A stretch of DNA of 64,000 nt from Symbiodinium natans (Eukaryota; Sar; Dinophyceae; Suessiales; Symbiodiniaceae). The translations under genes were made by a program, and so were the position numbers. Under the pieces are notes generated by a model, which was not told the origin of the DNA, did no database searches, and saw only the letters and a list, made by a program, of their open reading frames with translations. Every line of letters starts with the position of its first letter. Within the stretch, counting starts at the first letter, position 1. Of this stretch, positions 1 through 8,892 are shown piece by piece. Location: NCBI GenBank assembly GCA_905221605.1, contig CAJNDS010000902.1, forward strand, positions 365,266 through 429,265, written 5' to 3'.

Positions 1-594
1 TCAAAACGCTTCACGCCGGGGCCTCACTGGCGCGAAACGAGCCACTCTGCACTGAGAGGATGTGTGTGTCTGTGTGTGTGTGTGTGTGTGTGTGTTTTTT
101 TCAAGTCTTCGGGGTACTTAGGCCCTTCTGTTAGATATTTTCGCCCCATTTTCTGAAGCTCTTGTCATCATAGCCAGCCTCTACGCCTTTTGCTGTGCAG
201 CTAAGGTCCCGTCCGGATTTAAAGTGGACGGCCTGCAGAGGCTTCGCTGCCTTCTGTTGTGTCTGCTCTGTGCCCAGTTCCCAAGCCTTGAACCTTTTGA
301 TCTTCGGCTACTTCAACCCTACCATACCGCCCTTCGTGTTTGTAGCTGCACCAGAGAGCTCTCCACGCAGCTGCATTCGCCTTGCCGTGCATCACCGGCT
401 CGAGCTTTGCTCTGCTGCTGCAGCAGCGTAACTTGCACCCACGAAATTCTTCAGACGCCCAGGAGAACACTTTGAACATGTGCGTTGACGCCTCTAACTG
501 TACAACCCCCCCTTGCCCTCTTCAGAAGCGCAGACCCATCCTCCATCGCAGGTCAAGGTAGGCTTTTTCCGATTTCAAGTGCGGAGTCGGTGAG
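1..594. other. Upstream region with (TG)n microsatellite
   Basis: Positions 61-95 are a TG/GT microsatellite followed by a short T run. The rest, up to the ATG at 595, is non-repetitive. Several overlapping short open frames exist on both strands but none shows a recognisable domain, so I treat this as upstream or untranslated sequence of the gene that begins at 595. No promoter motif can be assigned with confidence. Confidence 0.4.
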
Positions 595-1266
595 ATGAAC
601 GATGAGGAGTTGCAGCAGAAGATCGACCGTCTCCTTAAGGTTGTGAGTGACAGAGAGCCTGAGCTGGCGCGCGAGGATGAGCGCGAGCCAGCGCACCCGG
701 GCCACGAAGCCCGCGCCTCCGAGCCAGCTTCACCCAGGAGGGACGAGGGCGAGCTTGACGACCGCTTGGTTTCTTGGCCGTCGAGCTCATCATCGGCAGT
801 TCCCAGTCGCGCAGCAAAGGCTGTTCCGACTTCCTCGGCCTTCCGGCGAGCTTGGGGGCCGTCTCTGACGGCAGCGGTAAAGGCCAACATGCGCCGGCTT
901 GCCCTCAAAGACTCAATGCCACCGCAAGAACAGGCAGGGGAAGCGAAGCATGAAGGAGAAGAAGCAGGCGGGAAGGAGTTTGCAGTTTCTCGCGAGGCCA
1001 GGAAGATGTTGGCATCCATTGGGCACAGCCTCGAACAGGGAGACCTGCAGAGTTGGGAGCTCCACCACGCTGCAACTGGACTGTCACGGAGGCTGCTGAA
1101 ATCTGCAGGGGACAGGGATCCATTGGTGACCCAAGAGTTGCCGGATGCCTCAAACTTCTGGATCCGCATGTCGGCCGGCGTGCCAGACTTGGGCGTCCAG
1201 GTGAGCGTGCCCGTCTCCCGCGCGCTCCACGCCCTTCCGGAAGGCCGGGCGGTTGTGGGCCAACTC
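595..1266 (+). CDS. Hypothetical basic protein, exon 1
   Basis: Exon 1 of a two-exon gene. ATG at 595 opens a 224-codon frame rich in Arg, Glu and Ala, starting MNDEELQQKIDRLLK, which suggests a short coiled coil. No known domain is recognised. The frame runs into TAG at 1279-1281 inside an inserted element, so the exon is taken to end at 1266, just before GTGGCT. The same GTGGCT recurs at the start of the next exon (1396), and joining there restores the frame (GQL then VAAL). A further small intron around 1201 (CAG then GTGAGC) cannot be excluded. Function unknown. The joined product would be about 403 residues. Confidence 0.6.
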
Positions 1267-1395
1267 GTGGCTTTGTCATAGTTGGGTAACATCTTACATT
1301 TTTAAGGTTGCTTAAACTCAATAAGGAATAACAAGAAGACCCAATAAGGAATAACAAAGCTACATTTTTAGTATTCTCCCAACAATGAACTGTAG
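1267..1395 (+). mobile_element. Introner-like intron, copy 1 (129 nt)
   Basis: A phase-0 intron beginning GTGGCT and ending CTGTAG. Inside it, 1277-1387 is bounded by near-perfect 10-bp terminal inverted repeats, CATAGTTGGG at the left and CCCAACAATG at the right. The host hexamer GTGGCT is present on both sides (1267-1272 and 1396-1401), as expected of a target-site duplication that supplies the GT donor while the element supplies the TAG acceptor. The body contains a duplicated segment (CCCAATAAGGAATAACAA-like, about 1318-1358). It shares left end, internal motifs and right end with the intron at 10400-10499. Introners (introns that spread as transposable elements) are known from dinoflagellates and some algae. 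Confidence 0.8.
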
Positions 1396-1935
1396 GTGGC
1401 TGCCTTGATGCTGTTGCGCCTGCACGGGGTGGAGCCAGCCTCCCTCGCGCGCGCGAGGAGGGCGGCGAAGGAACCCCTGTCGGAGATCATGAAGCTGAAG
1501 GCGGAAGCGAGGAGAAAGCAGAAGCAGGCGAAGAAGGAGGCGCAGAGGGAGAAGAAAGCGCAGGCCAAGGCAGCGAAGAAGGCGAAGAAGGGCGCGGCGA
1601 GGACGGTCCTGGAGGGAGCCGGAGAGCCCAAGCCCGTGGGCCGCCAGAACCTCGTCCTGGTCTCGAGAGTGGATGCTTTGAGAGCGGAGGTCGTCCAGGA
1701 GCTGCAGCGTGGGCCCAGGACCATGAACGAGCTGAGCTGCCTCTTCGGGGGGCGCCTGAAGAAGGCGGCCAGGAAGGCGGGGGAGAGCGTCAAGTTCAAG
1801 CCCTGGCTCTTGCAGATCCAAGGCGCGAAGTGGGATTACGGGGGCAAATACGGGAGCAACCCGCTGCTCACCCTGATGCGTCCAAAGAGATCTCGCTCCA
1901 GGAGCCCCGGCCCGCGAGAGATCCGCGCCGGGTAG
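1396..1935 (+). CDS. Hypothetical basic protein, exon 2 (Lys/Ala coiled coil, RS tail)
   Basis: Terminal exon, 180 codons including TAG at 1933-1935. The N-terminal third holds a strongly charged Lys/Glu/Ala helix (EARRKQKQAKKEAQREKK), the middle is a mixed segment (LRAEVVQELQRGPRTMNEL and onward) and the C-terminus is an Arg/Ser tract (RPKRSRSRSPGP). The charge pattern and RS tail fit a nuclear or RNA-associated protein, but that is inference. The middle resembles a small winged-helix-like segment only loosely. Telomere-type repeats start about 100 bp after the stop codon. Confidence 0.65.
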   Translation: MAALMLLRLHGVEPASLARARRAAKEPLSEIMKLKAEARRKQKQAKKEAQREKKAQAKAAKKAKKGAARTVLEGAGEPKPVGRQNLVLVSRVDALRAEVVQELQRGPRTMNELSCLFGGRLKKAARKAGESVKFKPWLLQIQGAKWDYGGKYGSNPLLTLMRPKRSRSRSPGPREIRAG

Positions 1936-3616
1936 CACTCAAAAGCAGGGGCCCTTCCAGAGGCCGTGGCCGATGCGCCGCCTTACGGAGAGACCGAAGA
2001 GTGCCTGCAAAGAGGAGCAGGGAAGTTCGTTTGGGGTTTAGGGTTTAGGGTCTAGGATTTAGGGTTTAGGCTTAGGGTTTAAAGTTTAGGGTTTCGGTGT
2101 TCTTACTCGGTGTGTGTTTCTGTGAGCTCACCTCTGTATGTTTGGCTGCGGGCTCGTGGGTGGAGTTTGCTCTGAGGAGATGGGGGGTTATCGGGGCTTG
2201 TTTAGGCCTTTGGGATCCGGGGGGTTGAGGGCGGGTTTGGGCATGAGGGGTTTAGAATTTAGAATCAGAGGTTTAGGGTTTAGGGTTCAGGGTTTAGGGT
2301 TTAGGGTTAGGGTTGGAGGTTCAGGGGCTTCAGGGTTTCGGCATCTAGGGGGCTTGGAGAGGGCTTGGGGCTTGCATGGGGTTCAGCAGCTTAAGGTCAG
2401 GCACTCCAGAAGGTTGATTTGGGAGGGTTCCAAGATTGCAGGGTTTAAGGTTTGGGGTTTAAGGGTTAAGATCCAAAATATACAGAAATACACAAAAATA
2501 TGAAAAACATGGGTAAAATGTACATAGCTCTTCGCAGGTGCTTGGGGCGGTTTTCGGTATGCTTGAGGGGTGATGGTGTCTAAACACCTGAACCCTCAAC
2601 CCAAAGCCCAAAAGCCCTGACCCCGGAAGGTGACGTTCAACCACGAATGTCGGCCGGAGACCCAAGTGGAGGGCTTCGAGAACTGCCCGTTGCAACCCGT
2701 CAGTGCTTTTAAGGCCCGAAGTCCCCCAGGCTTAGGGTTCAGTCGCTTTGCGGTACTGCGTGGGTATCTCCATTTTGTGTATGCTGTGAGATTGTCGCAC
2801 AGTATGTGGACCTTCGACGGAGTGGGGCCTCACCATATCAGGCTTCCCTGTGTAGTTTAGGAGTGCCCTATTAGGGATTTGATTTGAGATGTCGAACCTG
2901 CCATCCACAAGCTCACATTGGCACTACTCTATGGAGACTCCTGGAAGGAAAACGAGAGCGCTTACGGACTCGGTATAGATGTTACTTGGGACGCACGAGG
3001 GTCGCAGGGGGTTGTTGGGCCATTGAAGGCCAGAAAGGTAGTGCGTGTTGAGCTGCAGCCGCTTTTCGTCCCACGTCTGGGTGCACCGGCCCCATGCATG
3101 TCCACAACGAGGCGAGTGATTTTATTAAGAAATACCGATCACAAAAGGATCACAAAAAGGCCTAGTCTAGAGATGCTGATTCCGCTTTTGGGGATCTGCC
3201 CAGCGAACAGTTCGCGACTGTGTGGAGGTAACCGGGGGGTAACTCCACTACCGAGGGGACAACATTTTTCAGCGCGTCCCACGCTTGAACGGCCCATGAG
3301 CTGAGTCTGACATCAGGCAAACTGAGGTTCATCTCAATGGGTTGAAGAATTTTAGCAGGTGTTTTTCTTGAATCTGCATTCACACTTGTGTATCAACTCG
3401 CCGGCATGATGGGGGCACTGGCATGCTTTGATTCTGGGAACTCGAACAGCCCGTTTCTGCTTGTCTTGTCTGCCGCTGCTTCTCTCACAGCTTTGCGGGG
3501 GTCGAAGAAGATCACGATCTGGCATCTTAGTTCTTAGTATCATTTTGTCAGAATCAACGACCCCCACCCCCTCAGCAAAGTATCGAGTGACGGGATTCGG
3601 CGCTTGGGTGCTGACC
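1936..3616. other. Intergenic region with degenerate TTTAGGG repeats
   Basis: Degenerate TTTAGGG/TTCAGGG repeats occupy about 2030-2100 and 2260-2320, with scattered copies to 2480. The remainder to 3616 is non-repetitive and I recognise no gene in it. Open frames such as 2138-2503 are translations of the repeat (runs of GFRVQGLGFRV) and are not considered genes. Confidence 0.5.
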
Positions 3617-4605
3617 ATGTCTTCGTCCTCGACGGGAGATGTTGGGACTTCGAAGTCCGGGAGCAAGAAGAAGAAGAAGATGAAGTCGAAAACGGTCAAA
3701 ACGCAGAAAGTAGAAGCGGCCCAGGGCGGATTGTACCTTTCGGACAATCCTGCAGTTGGTGCATTTGGTGCTCCTGCCGATCAGATTGTCGAAGACCCAA
3801 GGATGACTCTTCTAGAACGAGATGATGCCGAGGGTTTCACCAACCTGTGTCAAGGCGCTCGAGAATCGCAGAATGAAGAAAGTCGTCAAGGTGGCATGTG
3901 TTTCCATGGCACTGTTGCAGAGGAACGTTCCAGCTGGTGCAGTTGGCTTTACAACCGTTTGCCTGTGTGGATGACGAAACCTTCATTACAAAAAGCCAGA
4001 TGGTTTGGATGATATGGGGATTTTGACGGCTGTTCCAAAGCAGAGACTTTTCCAAATTTGGGAGATCTTCACTTCCATTGACACGGACTCCGACTTGCAA
4101 GTTGATGCAGCTGAAGTGAAGTGCTTCTTCTATCACTTGGGAGCGGCTTCAGAAGATCCGCGCTGCAGGGCCGCGATTGCGGCTCAGTTCAATCACCCAA
4201 ACTCTGAAGGTCGAGCCTTTGCCGCGCAAGATTTCGTTGACGCTTTGTCACAAGAGCCAACAGACACTCTTAAGCGCTCTGGTTGGGTTCGATGTTTCGG
4301 GCCAGTTTTTCCATTGCAGGATGCGACAGGATCACAGAGTTCAGCAACCAAAGGATCAGTGCAGCCAATGTCGGAAGCAAAGGATATCTACGATGAACCA
4401 GAGCAGAGACTTTTGACATCAGGCTTTTGGCAATTCGCAGGGTGTCCGTTGTGCAGGCCGTCTGGCGAGTCTACCGATCTGGGCCCTGTGGACCTGGTGG
4501 ATGAATTCCGATTGGTGGCTCTGAAGCAGCGCTGGGGTCGCTTTTCTTCTTGGAAATTGGCTGCCGCCGTCGAGCGCTTTCGGCAATACAATGCGGCTTG
4601 GCAGG
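3617..4605 (+). pseudogene. EF-hand protein, frame-disrupted
   Basis: ATG at 3617 begins MSSSSTGDVG followed by a Lys-rich stretch. Coding character continues to 4605 but the frame changes near 3800-3850 and an in-frame TGA lies at 3972-3974. After that a long open frame contains an EF-hand loop at 4080-4115, DTDSDLQVDAAE, with acidic residues at loop positions 1, 3, 5, 9 and 12, though position 6 is Leu, not Gly. It probably bound calcium. The open frame ends at a donor-like G/GTTTAGGG at 4606, where telomere-type repeats begin. Unspliced small introns or assembly errors could also explain the frame breaks, so pseudogene status is provisional. Confidence 0.5.
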
Positions 4606-4720
4606 GTTTAGGGCTCAGCTTTTGTGGTTTAGGCTTTGCGTCGCAAAATGGGTTAGGGTTCAGGGGTCAGGTTTCAGGGTTGAGGGTAGTTGAGGGTTCA
4701 GGTTTTGGTGTTTCGGGTTC
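4606..4720 (+). repeat. Telomere-like G-rich repeats at a putative intron 5' end
   Basis: Degenerate TTTAGGG/TTCAGGG units directly abut the EF-hand open frame. The first bases, GTTTAGGGC, could serve as the splice donor, with the exon ending in phase 1 at 4605. Confidence 0.45.
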
Positions 4721-4721
4721 A

Positions 4722-4832
4722 GTTGTCAGTAGGGAATGAAGGAATGAATCCAGGTTGCAATCCTTATGCCTTATGCTTTCTCCTGTAAGATTGGCCTTTA
4801 TAGCCCATGTCCTCATTCTCTACTCACCACTG
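4722..4832. mobile_element. MITE-like element, family A, copy 1 (diverged)
   Basis: Left end CAGTAGGGAATGAAGGAATG (from 4728) matches, in inverted orientation, the right end around 4806-4830 (CCTCATTCTCTACTCACC). The ends resemble those of the elements at 5666-5767 and 29235-29327. Boundaries are approximate. Confidence 0.4.
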
Positions 4833-5237
4833 GTACGGACTCAAACCACTCCAAAATGTGGCTGCCTGGAACTTGCATGTGATATGCAGATTCCGTATTC
4901 TCACCCAATATCATTGACTGACACTGTATCCACACACATGAAAGGTGGAAATGGAGATGTTTATGGGTTTCCAGAGTAGAGATCGCTTTCTTGGGTCCAA
5001 GCGAAGAGTATTGCATAGTTTGGTTTGCAACTAGGCGACCTCTGTCTTCGGGAATTCCCAGATGAAGACTTCCAACACTTAAGCTTAAGCTTAAACCCTA
5101 GCCCAAAACCTTAAACCGCTGTCACGTCTTCTTGAGGAGGCTAGAGTCGCAAGCCTTGCACCCTAAATCCCAAGCTCTTGACCCTCAAATTCCCTGAAAT
5201 AGTGCGGCTCCAGCTGGACCCCGAACCCCCAAACCTT

Positions 5238-5355
5238 ACTTGGAGGTTCATGAGGAGTTAGAAGGACGGTTGCAAGTAGCTGGGGAACTATGGCTGTTTA
5301 GAGCCATAATTTGTGACGGATAACCCCACTTGTGACTACCCGTGAACCTCCAAGT
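5238..5355. mobile_element. MITE-like element, family B, copy 1
   Basis: The left arm starts ACTTGGAGGTTCATG at 5238 and the right arm ends CGTGAACCTCCAAGT at 5355. The arms are inverted repeats of about 20 bp with few mismatches. Length is about 118 bp, with no coding capacity. Similar ends occur at 34852-34959 and 39445-39670, which supports a dispersed non-autonomous family. Confidence 0.6.
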
Positions 5356-5359
5356 CAAC

Positions 5360-5486
5360 CCTCAACCCTCAACCCAAAACCCCTAAACCCTAAACCCTAA
5401 ACTCTAAACCCTAAACCCGCAACCCTCAACCCTCAACCCTCAACCCTCAACCCTAAACCCAAAACCCTGCACCCTAAACCCTAAAG
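5360..5486. repeat. Telomere-like (CCCTAAA)n / CCCTCAA array
   Basis: An imperfect array mixing CCCTAAA with CCCTCAA variants on the plus strand, lying between two MITE-like elements and upstream of the XK-like remnant. Confidence 0.9.
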
Positions 5487-5665
5487 TGTGCTTCCGAAGC
5501 TAGCTGAGGAGCGGTCGAGGATGGAGAGGATCCTGGGTCTGAACCTGTCTCGCCCAGATCTCATATCTATTGCCTTGACTCTGGGTTGATGAGGAAAGCT
5601 TTCCCTACTGGTTCTGAGTAGGGTTTAGGATTTAGGGTTTTGGATTTAGGATGTGGGCTTTAGGG

Positions 5666-5767
5666 GGTTCTTAGTTGGGCATGAGGGAATGAGGTACCTG
5701 ACATCCCCCGTATACCTTTGAAGGGATTATATGGGCTACCTGATTCCGCCATTCCATACTAAGAACC
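5666..5767. mobile_element. MITE-like element, family A, copy 2
   Basis: Perfect 10-bp terminal inverted repeats GGTTCTTAGT and ACTAAGAACC bound a 102-bp segment. Weaker inverted similarity continues inward for about 35 bp (GGAATGAGGTA on the left against GGAATCAGGTA, reverse-complemented, on the right). There is no open frame. It looks like a short non-autonomous DNA element. Confidence 0.65.
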
Positions 5768-5866
5768 GGCAAAGTTTGCCTTTGCACGAGCCATGGTCCA
5801 AAGCTCTTTAAAGAGGGTACATAGATTATCTGGGTTACTACTAATTGTGGGGATTATGAATAGGAT

Positions 5867-6836
5867 ATGAGGAGCTCACATGTTGAGGTATACCTGAACC
5901 AACTAGGTAGAAACAAAGCGTTGTCATGTCTAAGAGTACTTCAAGATCTCAGGAATTTGTTCGCGGCTTTTTCCTCCATACTGGATGTCTACACGGATGT
6001 GGAACTTCTCATGGCCATCTTCAACAAGTCAAAAGACTGCTTGGACTTGTCATGGGAGAGTGAAGGTTGCCTCCACCATAGTTACATGAAGCTCGGAATC
6101 TTGCTTGCCCTTTCCATTGCGGCTCCTTTCGTTATTTCCTACAGCCACATCATCGCAAATTTGCCGCTTGTTTATGGATGGGTTTGATCAACAGATAGAT
6201 CGTCCAGTAGACGTAGGAGCTCGGCAGGGGCATTGTTTACGTCGAACTCCCGCAAGTCCCACGAAGCGCCGGCCAACCAGCTGAGGCAAGAGAATGGCTT
6301 CTTCTCGAATGGCCGCAATGCTTGCTTAGGTTTCCTTTTGGCTGGCTGGTTCGGGCCGATCTACCTCGCCATCCTAGAGTTGCCGTTGCTTTGCCGGGAT
6401 GTTCTGTGGGCACCAGTCACTTGCTTGCTTGGAAAGGGTGCCAGGGACAAAGGCGAAGCGGTATGGGTCAGGATCTTTCAGAGCCTGGGCATTGTGGATG
6501 GCGGAGGCTACAGAAAGCAACGCGCAATGGCTCAGCTGTTCTTTGAAACCATCCCGCAACTTTTGATTCAGTTCTTGGTGGTAGAAGGAGTGATCCAAGC
6601 TCAAGACCTGGTGGAATCTGACCGAGAAACCATCATTCGCTCCCTTGTGTTGGCTGTCTTGCACCTGGGCTGATCTGATCGCCATACCGCAATATTTTTT
6701 GAGGTCAGGAAAGGAATGGTTTCGTAGCTTGAAGCATTGCATAACCCATACTGTACCTATACTGCTCGACACTCATTTTGTGAGACCAAGCGTTGACCCA
6801 AATAAGCTTGACCCTGTGCGCAGAGCTTTTGCCTAA
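5867..6836 (+). pseudogene. XK-related-like membrane protein, degenerate copy
   Basis: A multi-pass membrane protein fragment paralogous to the membrane domain at about 9800-10700. ATG at 5867 opens a frame with a hydrophobic segment (FAAFSSILDVYTDVELLMAI) and a second (LGILLALSIAAPFVISYS). An in-frame TGA at 6185-6187 interrupts it, then the same frame resumes from about 6233 with two more hydrophobic segments and QLFFETIPQLLIQF (about 6534-6576). That last motif matches the E-x-x-PQ-x-x-x-Q pattern of XK/XKR proteins, a family that includes phospholipid scramblases. Near 6670 the frame shifts (VLAVLHLG to ADLIAIPQYFL) and continues to TAA at 6836. One stop and one shift suggest a decayed tandem copy, although an unrecognised intron at the TGA is possible. 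Confidence 0.55.
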
Positions 6837-6932
6837 TGCACGCGTTAGGGTTTAGCCTGTATCTTCCCGAGGAACCTTCTTTGCCAACTTCTTCGAACTT
6901 GGTTTGAGTGTAGAGTTGTTGAAGAGCCCTTC

Positions 6933-7142
6933 TTGCGCTACACCATCATCAACTTATTGGCTTGCTCAGATTGGGTTCCATTTCTTGATCTCTTCTTTAC
7001 GAAGACACCTGCCACGACTGGTTCCATTCGGCCCATGGCCCGTCACACCATCAACTACGCAGAGTTAAGCGGCCAGCTGCCGAGCCATCGATGGACTGGA
7101 CTTAGATTGCCGATCTCCTTCCGCTCCCAAGCCATGTTGTGA
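6933..7142 (+). CDS. Possible further exon after the XK-like copy
   Basis: A 69-codon frame beginning around 6933 with a hydrophobic stretch (YTIINLLACSDWVPFLDLFF) and ending at TGA 7140-7142. It may be the 3' part of the degenerate XK-like copy. No match to the intact gene downstream could be aligned by eye. Confidence 0.25.
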   Translation: MRYTIINLLACSDWVPFLDLFFTKTPATTGSIRPMARHTINYAELSGQLPSHRWTGLRLPISFRSQAML

Positions 7143-7189
7143 AAGCTTGAACGTTGAGCTCCCTACACCCGAAGCCCTAAACCTTAAAC

Positions 7190-7594
7190 CTAACTGAGCG
7201 CGTAGAACGCGTGCTTGTTATGTCTTGAGCTCTCGCACCCTGCCTCGTGGAACCAGTGTTGGCCATCATCTTTTTCGTCTATACTAGACACACTGGAGGG
7301 TGAGGTTGGCCTCTCGTCATATCGGCTGAAGACGGGAGTGCATGATGCACGGAGGGTTTCAAGATCGTCTTGTTGAGTGCCACTCCCCGAGCAGCAATTG
7401 TGTCGGATAGTTGTTTTCAAACATGTCCAGCAATTGTTGTTTCTGTGTGTGTGTGTGTGGCCTCGTTTGAAAGGGTCAGTGATTTGGCCTGCTATGCTTA
7501 GTTTGGAAATTTCTCCCAAACGCTCATCATACTCGCAGTACCAACCTTGTTCTGCAGCATCTAAATCGTGCAAAGGGTCTATTGCTGCTTTCAA
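7190..7594 (-). CDS. Possible minus-strand exon, unknown product
   Basis: A 134-codon minus-strand frame with a protein-like composition at both ends (DPLHDLDAAEQGWYCEYDER near its start, SIDEKDDGQHWFHEAG near its end). The middle contains His/Thr codons produced by a GT microsatellite at 7446-7460, which weakens the case. There is no known domain. It lies between the two XK-like copies on the opposite strand and ends at degenerate CCCTAAA repeats. Confidence 0.3.
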   Translation of the reverse strand: MKAAIDPLHDLDAAEQGWYCEYDERLGEISKLSIAGQITDPFKRGHTHTHRNNNCWTCLKTTIRHNCCSGSGTQQDDLETLRASCTPVFSRYDERPTSPSSVSSIDEKDDGQHWFHEAGCESSRHNKHAFYALS

Positions 7595-7871
7595 GACTAA
7601 TGCACCGAGGTTTCACGTGCACATCGGTGCAGCATCTGATCTCTGAGCTGTGCCGACAGACGGAAGACGATGGGAAGTCGGCCTGTTGGAGAAGGTTCAG
7701 AGATCAGAAATACAACGAAGAGAAGTGCAACTTCAGGTCGCTTGGGAAAAAACTCCCTCCCGCCTAGCGGGCCTAGCAACGCTTGGTACTTCAACCGCTC
7801 CAAGCCCTAAACCTTAAACCCTAAAGCCTCAACCCTCAGGGGTGACGTGACATAGTAGGGGCTGCCTTCAG

Positions 7872-8812
7872 GTTGCAGAAGCTCATTGGCGGAAACCACG
7901 CGAAGCTTTTGGGTCAACCCTACCTTCGGTGTTTGGCCGAAGAGTTGGAGTGCGATCTGCTTCAGCGGGACGGTGATACGTACTTCTATTACAAGAGGCA
8001 GCGACATGCAGGAGCTCCTTTCGTGGCTGATGATGTTCAGGTCGAGAAATGTTTGACCCGGCAGTCGGGGATAGAGACTTTCTTTGCAGACACCTCGACA
8101 AGACTCGGACGATTTGGAGATGGAGGTTCCACTTCCTACAACTTTAAGTTCGTCCTTGGAAACTCCTGCGAACGCCTGTGCTTGCAAGAAATTCTACAAC
8201 TGCTTCTTGCGTGTTGGGGCCGCGTGTCCGTAGATTTTTCGGGTGTTGACTGGAGCTTGGCGCTGCAGAGATCGAGCTCTTCTGGCTTACTGGTGGAGAC
8301 ATATGATGAGGGCGAGGGCGAGGGGCAGTGGCAAGCCTTTATGCCGGATGGCGAGCCTGTTATTGCAAGATGCCTCATGCTAGGGCTATCACGAGAAGTG
8401 GCGGATCCTGTGAAGGCAAAGTTCGATTTTCACGTGCTGGCTCAAGAACTGCTGGCCCTGAGGGCCAATCCAAATGTGAAAGACACGTCAGGGCAGTCTT
8501 TGTTGTTGGCATGTGTTAAGAAACACAAGGCACGGGCAATCCAGCTTCTTGTTGACCATGATGTGGAAATCTCTAAAGATGCCTTGCAAGAGGCTGTTCA
8601 ACACAGCTCAGTTGATGTTGTCCTGCGATTGCTGAACTCCGAGAAGTGGTCACAGAGCTCCTCTGCTGGCGAAGGCAAGTCGCTGTGCGGTCTGGCTTGC
8701 CGGAGATTGAAGGACGCTTGCATGAACATTGATCAAGCCTGTGCGGGGGTTCCAGCCCATGCATACGGTGCAATATTCGAAGCTGATGAGGTTTTGAGGC
8801 TGCTGCATCTTG
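7872..8812 (+). CDS. Ankyrin/XK-like membrane protein, internal exon (N-terminal and ankyrin part)
   Basis: First identified exon of the best gene model here; the true start codon is not seen, and a CAG acceptor-like site at 7869-7871 suggests upstream exons. It encodes about 313 residues. The first half has no recognised domain. From about 8430 there are two or three ankyrin-like units, for example ALRANPNVKDTSGQSLLLAC then ARAIQLLVDHDVEISKDAL then VVLRLL. The exon is best ended at 8812, before GCATCC, as the frame soon reaches a stop in the following stretch. Ankyrin units usually bind protein partners; here they would lie on the cytosolic side of the membrane domain downstream (inference). 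A degenerate CCCTAAA tract precedes the exon. Confidence 0.6.
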
Positions 8813-8892
8813 GCATCCAAATATATTTCTTAGTTTTGATCCCTGCAATTCGTGTGAGACTTCTTCTTGTAGTGTTACCACAACAGACGCAG
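8813..8892 (+). other. Putative GC-AG intron (80 nt)
   Basis: Begins GCATCC and ends GACGCAG. Splicing joins G to TG and keeps one open frame across (LLHL-V-RYEKRL). GC donors are known in dinoflagellates. The sequence is AT-richer than its neighbours and has no telomere-type repeat. Confidence 0.55.

Noticed and set aside
195-479. Overlapping 78-86-residue frames on both strands
   Set aside because: No domain, no consistent frame, composition not protein-like.
2138-2503. Frame with GFRVQGLGFRVRVGG-like sequence (also at 34802, 42190, 47787, 54901, 63197)
   Set aside because: Direct translation of TTTAGGG/TTCAGGG repeats.
3972-3974. TGA as a reassigned or selenocysteine codon
   Set aside because: Nearby frameshifts indicate general decay or base errors, and other genes here use TGA as a normal stop (P450 exon 7).
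7446-7460. His/Thr motif (HTHTH) as a metal-binding site
   Set aside because: It is encoded by a GT microsatellite read on the minus strand.
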